This document shows, in pieces, positions 61,272-64,000 of a DNA stretch of 64,000 bases (within the stretch, counting starts at the first letter, position 1; every line of letters starts with the position of its first letter). Made by a program: the position numbers and the translations under genes. The notes under the pieces are model-generated. The model was not told the origin of the DNA. It saw only the letters and a list, made by a program, of their open reading frames with translations, and ran no database searches. Source of the stretch: Pontibacter virosus (lineage in GTDB: Bacteria > Bacteroidota > Bacteroidia > Cytophagales > Hymenobacteraceae); assembly GCF_003096355.1 (NCBI RefSeq), contig NZ_QEKI01000004.1, forward strand, positions 124,001 to 188,000. The letters run 5' to 3'.

Positions 61272-62402
61272 ATGCAGTTTTCATTAGTAGCAAAAGATAT
61301 ACAGTCAAAAGCCCGTGCCGGGGTGGTAGAGACAGCGCATGGCGCCATCGAAACCCCGATCTTCATGCCCGTAGGTACGGCAGGCACCGTGAAGGCCGTG
61401 CACCAGCGCGAACTCAAAGATGACATCAAGGCCGAGATCATACTGGGCAACACGTACCACCTATACCTGCGCCCGGGCCTGAACATATTGGAGCAGGCCG
61501 GTGGCTTGCATAAATTCAACGGCTGGGACCGCCCGATCCTGACTGACAGCGGCGGCTACCAGGTGTTTTCGCTGGCCGGTACGCGCAAGATCAAGGAAGA
61601 GGGTGTAAAGTTCAAGTCGCACATCGACGGTTCTGCGCTGGATTTTACGCCGGAGAACGTGATGGATACGCAGCGCACCATCGGGGCCGACATCATCATG
61701 GCCTTTGACGAGTGCACGCCTTACCCCTGCGACTATACCTACGCCAAGAACTCGATGGAGCGTACGCACCGTTGGCTGCAGCGCTGCGTCGACCGCTTCG
61801 ACTCTACCGAGCCCAAGTATGGCTACGACCAGACGCTCTTCCCGATCGTGCAGGGCAGTACTTACAAAGACCTGCGGGTGCAGTCAGCCGAGACCATTGC
61901 CAGCTTTGGCCGTGAAGGCAACGCCATAGGCGGCCTGTCGGTGGGCGAGCCAGCCGAGATGATGTACGAGATGACCGAAGTGGTGTGCGACATCCTGCCG
62001 GCTGATAAGCCCCGCTACCTGATGGGTGTGGGTACGCCAGCCAATATCCTGGAGAACATCGCGCTGGGCGTGGATATGTTCGACTGCGTGCTGCCGACCC
62101 GCAACGCGCGCAACGGCATGCTCTTCACCACGCAGGGCATCGTCAACATTCGTAACCTGAAGTGGGCCACCGACCACAGCCCGATCGATGCGGAACTAGG
62201 TGGCTATGTGAGCACGTTCTACAGCAAGGCCTACCTTCGCCACCTGGTACACAGCGGCGAATACCTGGCTGGGCAGATCGCCAGCGTGCACAACCTGACG
62301 TTCTACCTCTGGCTGGTCAAGCAGGCCCGCCAGCACATCATCGCCGGCACTTTCCGCGACTGGAAAGACGTGATGGTGAAAAAACTAATGGTAAGGCTCT
62401 AA
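61272..62402 (+). CDS. tgt: Queuine tRNA-ribosyltransferase
   Basis: The 376-residue enzyme exchanges guanine-34 of Asp, Asn, His and Tyr tRNAs for preQ1 in queuosine synthesis. Landmarks are ETPIFMPVGTAGTVKAVHQRE, ILGNTYHLYLRPG, LTDSGGYQVFSLAGTRKIKEEGV (catalytic Asp, near 88-100), MAFDECTPYPCDYTYAKNSMERTHRW, GIVQGS-type PIVQGSTYKDLR, GLSVGEP and MFDCVLPTRNARNG (second Asp). A zinc-binding Cys/His set is not obvious: the usual CxCxxC pattern near the C-terminus is replaced by sequence around RNLKWATDHSPIDAEL, so zinc binding is probably lost or different here. Otherwise complete. It may be co-transcribed with the LptF/G-type permease after a repeat-filled gap. Confidence 0.93.
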   Translation: MQFSLVAKDIQSKARAGVVETAHGAIETPIFMPVGTAGTVKAVHQRELKDDIKAEIILGNTYHLYLRPGLNILEQAGGLHKFNGWDRPILTDSGGYQVFSLAGTRKIKEEGVKFKSHIDGSALDFTPENVMDTQRTIGADIIMAFDECTPYPCDYTYAKNSMERTHRWLQRCVDRFDSTEPKYGYDQTLFPIVQGSTYKDLRVQSAETIASFGREGNAIGGLSVGEPAEMMYEMTEVVCDILPADKPRYLMGVGTPANILENIALGVDMFDCVLPTRNARNGMLFTTQGIVNIRNLKWATDHSPIDAELGGYVSTFYSKAYLRHLVHSGEYLAGQIASVHNLTFYLWLVKQARQHIIAGTFRDWKDVMVKKLMVRL

Positions 62403-62406
62403 CGAG

Positions 62407-62505
62407 CTAGTTAAAAGTTAAGAGTTTAAAGTTAAAAGAGGGGGCTTTGCCTTCCTCCTTTACGAAAGCAAACTCTTAACTCATAACTTTTAACTCTTAA
62501 CTAAA
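62407..62505. repeat. Inverted AAGAGTTAAAAG word element
   Basis: The left part (about 62408-62440, TTAAAAGTTAAGAGTTTAAA) and the reverse complement of the right part (62473-62505, TAGTTAAGAGTTAAAAGTTA) are made of the same 7-8-base words and pair imperfectly. Spacer about 32 bases. It fills the gap between tgt and the permease gene and ends eight bases before the TTG start. Confidence 0.55.
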
Positions 62506-62512
62506 GCAAAGC

Positions 62513-63589
62513 TTGAAGCTAATTGACAAATACATCCTGAAGAAGTTCCTGACCACGTACGTGTTCACGGTGCTGATCATGGTCTCGGTGATTCTTGTGA
62601 TTGACTTCACGGAGAAGAACGACGACTTTATCAAGCACAATGTGCCTATTTCAGAGATCATCTTCGACTACTACATCCACCTGATCCCATTCTACGCGAA
62701 CATGCTGAGCCCGATCACGGTGTTCATCGCGACGGTGTTTGTGACTTCCAAAATGGCCTCGCACACTGAGATTGTGGCCATTCTGAGTGGTGGCGTCAGC
62801 TTCAAGCGCTTCCTGGTGCCGTACCTGATCGGGGCTACCATCATTGGTGCTTTGATTTTTGGCCTGATCGGCTGGGTGATCCCAAACTCGAACAAGGAGA
62901 GTGTGGCCTTTCAGGTAAAGTATGTAAAAAGCCCATTTACCTACGACACCCGCAATATACACGTAAAGATATCCCCTGACACTTATGTGTACATGGAAAG
63001 CTACAACGTCACGGCACACGTTGGTTATAACTTTGCCATCGAGGAAATAAAAGGCACTAACCTGAGCAAGAAACTAACGGCCAGCAGTGTGCAGTGGAAC
63101 CCCGATACAGAGAAGTGGAAAGTAGACCGCTATACCTTGCGTACCTTTGACGGAGAGCGTGAAACACTTTACCATGGCGGTGTGCTGGATACCGCCCTCA
63201 ACATATACCCTAAAGACTTCGAGAGCACCTACAAGTTGGAGCAAACGATGACCCTGCCCGAGCTAAATCGCTTTATTCAGGAAAAACGGGACCGTGGCGC
63301 TGATGATATAGAAACCTACCTGATCGAGAAATACGAGCGCTACAGCTATCCTTTTGCGATCATCATCCTCACTGTGATCGGGGTGATCGTGAGTGCCCGC
63401 AAGGCACGGGGCGGTGTAGGTATGCAGATCGCGCTAGGCTTCTTCCTAGCCTTTGTGTTCATTATCTTCGTGATTACGAGCCGCAGTCTGGCGCAAGTTG
63501 GCGACCTTGACCCGATGTATGCAGCCTGGGTGCCGAGTATTATTTTCACAGGTATAGGCTTTCTTCTTTACCGTTATATTCCACGCTAA
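62513..63589 (+). CDS. LptF/LptG family permease (YjgP/YjgQ)
   Basis: The 358-residue protein starts at TTG (62513; LKLIDKYILKKFLTTYVFTVL with Met as first residue) and has six membrane helices, three at each end (for example TTYVFTVLIMVSVILVIDF, LSPITVFIATVFVTSKMAS, and ALGFFLAFVFIIFVITSRS), with a periplasmic beta-jellyroll domain of about 150 residues between (KYVKSPFTYDTRNIHVK). This is the LptF/LptG permease layout that extracts LPS with LptB. Bacteroidota members cannot be split into F and G from this sequence alone. Its stop overlaps the ATG of the next gene (TAATG), so the two are coupled. Confidence 0.93.
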   Translation: MKLIDKYILKKFLTTYVFTVLIMVSVILVIDFTEKNDDFIKHNVPISEIIFDYYIHLIPFYANMLSPITVFIATVFVTSKMASHTEIVAILSGGVSFKRFLVPYLIGATIIGALIFGLIGWVIPNSNKESVAFQVKYVKSPFTYDTRNIHVKISPDTYVYMESYNVTAHVGYNFAIEEIKGTNLSKKLTASSVQWNPDTEKWKVDRYTLRTFDGERETLYHGGVLDTALNIYPKDFESTYKLEQTMTLPELNRFIQEKRDRGADDIETYLIEKYERYSYPFAIIILTVIGVIVSARKARGGVGMQIALGFFLAFVFIIFVITSRSLAQVGDLDPMYAAWVPSIIFTGIGFLLYRYIPR

Positions 63590-64000
63590 TGCCGCGTCTT
63601 AAGGACTTTATCGAGCTCCATTTCATTGTATTGTTATGGGGCTTCACCGCCATTTTGGGCAAATTGATCACGATTCCGGCAGTAGAGCTGGTTTTCCTCC
63701 GCACCCTGATCGCCGCTTTGGCACTGGGTGCTATCATTTACCGACGCAAGACACAGTTTTGGCTGGGGCGCACCAACATGTTCATCATCATGGGTGTCGG
63801 GCTGATGATCTCGGCCCATTGGATCCTGTTTTTTGCCTCGGCCCGCATCTCGTCGGTTTCGCTCTGCTTGGTAGGTATGGCCACTTGCAGTTTGTGGACG
63901 GCCCTACTGGAGCCAGCCTTCACAAGCAAAAAACTAAAAGTTCACGAAATCCTGCTGGGCGTTATCATCTTAGTGGGTCTCTACATCATTTTCCAGGCCG
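63589..64000 (+). CDS. EamA/DMT family transporter, truncated by window edge
   Basis: The ATG at 63589-63591 shares its A with the TAA stop of the permease gene. About 137 codons are visible (MPRLKDFIELHFIVLLWGFT at the start). Helices include FIVLLWGFTAILGKLITIP, LVFLRTLIAALALGAIIY, MFIIMGVGLMISAHWILFFAS and ILLGVIILVGLYIIFQ. The F-I-V-L-L-W-G-F-T-A start and the short ASARISSVSLCLVGMATCS stretch are typical of the EamA half-repeat of drug/metabolite transporters. A full protein would have ten helices, so roughly half lies beyond the right edge. Substrate unknown. Confidence 0.87.
   Translation, partial: MPRLKDFIELHFIVLLWGFTAILGKLITIPAVELVFLRTLIAALALGAIIYRRKTQFWLGRTNMFIIMGVGLMISAHWILFFASARISSVSLCLVGMATCSLWTALLEPAFTSKKLKVHEILLGVIILVGLYIIFQA

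Overview
The window looks like chromosomal DNA from a member of the Bacteroidota, most likely the Cytophagales (Hymenobacteraceae/Pontibacter-like); this placement is inference. The grounds are promoters of the Bacteroidota type (a TAnnTTTG -7 element upstream of many genes, with few clear Shine-Dalgarno sites), the order acpP - IPExxxVDY protein - pyk, DUF4197, DUF2851 and Y_Y_Y-domain proteins, and roughly balanced base composition in most genes. No rRNA, tRNA, CRISPR array, transposase or phage gene was seen.

Most of the window is ordinary housekeeping DNA in short operons. From left to right: a truncated propeller-type sensor (1-2348); an erythromycin-esterase-like protein, a DUF4197 lipoprotein, cinA and a 2-oxo acid dehydrogenase E2 (2.7-7.8 kb); an AT-rich three-gene cassette of unknown lipoproteins (7.9-10.4 kb) that stands apart in composition; two unknown envelope proteins, valS, a pentapeptide-repeat protein, a ferredoxin, a LuxC-like reductase, a nucleoside phosphorylase, trhO and a NeuD-like acetyltransferase (10.4-20 kb); a frameshifted polytopic membrane protein coupled to DUF2851, then an ABC-F ATPase (20-24.5 kb); pyrF, lolA, ftsK, pyrD (25-31.5 kb); an M48 protease with a DUF898 protein, a GH20 hexosaminidase, xerD, aroQ, a class V aminotransferase, marC and rnhA (31.7-39.9 kb); a TrmN6-type methyltransferase, a saccharopine-dehydrogenase-like enzyme, cdd, an esterase and a PEGA-repeat protein (40.7-45.9 kb); lgt, nadE, rnc-fabF-acpP, the IPExxxVDY protein and pyk, rpsT (46-55.7 kb); small lipoproteins, a YheT-type hydrolase, rsmG, an ECF sigma factor overlapping a glycosyltransferase, tgt, an LptF/LptG permease and a truncated EamA transporter (55.9-64 kb). 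Pathways represented are pyrimidine synthesis and salvage (pyrF, pyrD, cdd), fatty-acid synthesis (fabF, acpP), lipoprotein and LPS export (lgt, lolA, LptF/G), RNA modification and processing (tgt, trhO, rsmG, TrmN6-like, rnc), and chromosome dimer resolution (ftsK, xerD).

The most unusual property is not a gene. The heptamer AGGTATA (either strand) occurs about 130 times by hand count, against about 8 expected by chance, in genes and gaps alike, sometimes as inverted pairs that form terminator hairpins. It is absent from the AT-rich cassette and from several genes that are usually highly expressed. The intergenic regions also carry several other dispersed repeat families: a GTCGCGAC-centred REP-like element, a 35-bp inverted repeat abutting rnhA, word-like AAGAGTT and TTAAATTGTTG inverted elements, a GCTTCGCCTGTGCGGCGG element and a CCCCTCCTT hairpin element. 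Three genes show apparent frameshifts (near 10.1, 21.25 and 55.99 kb).
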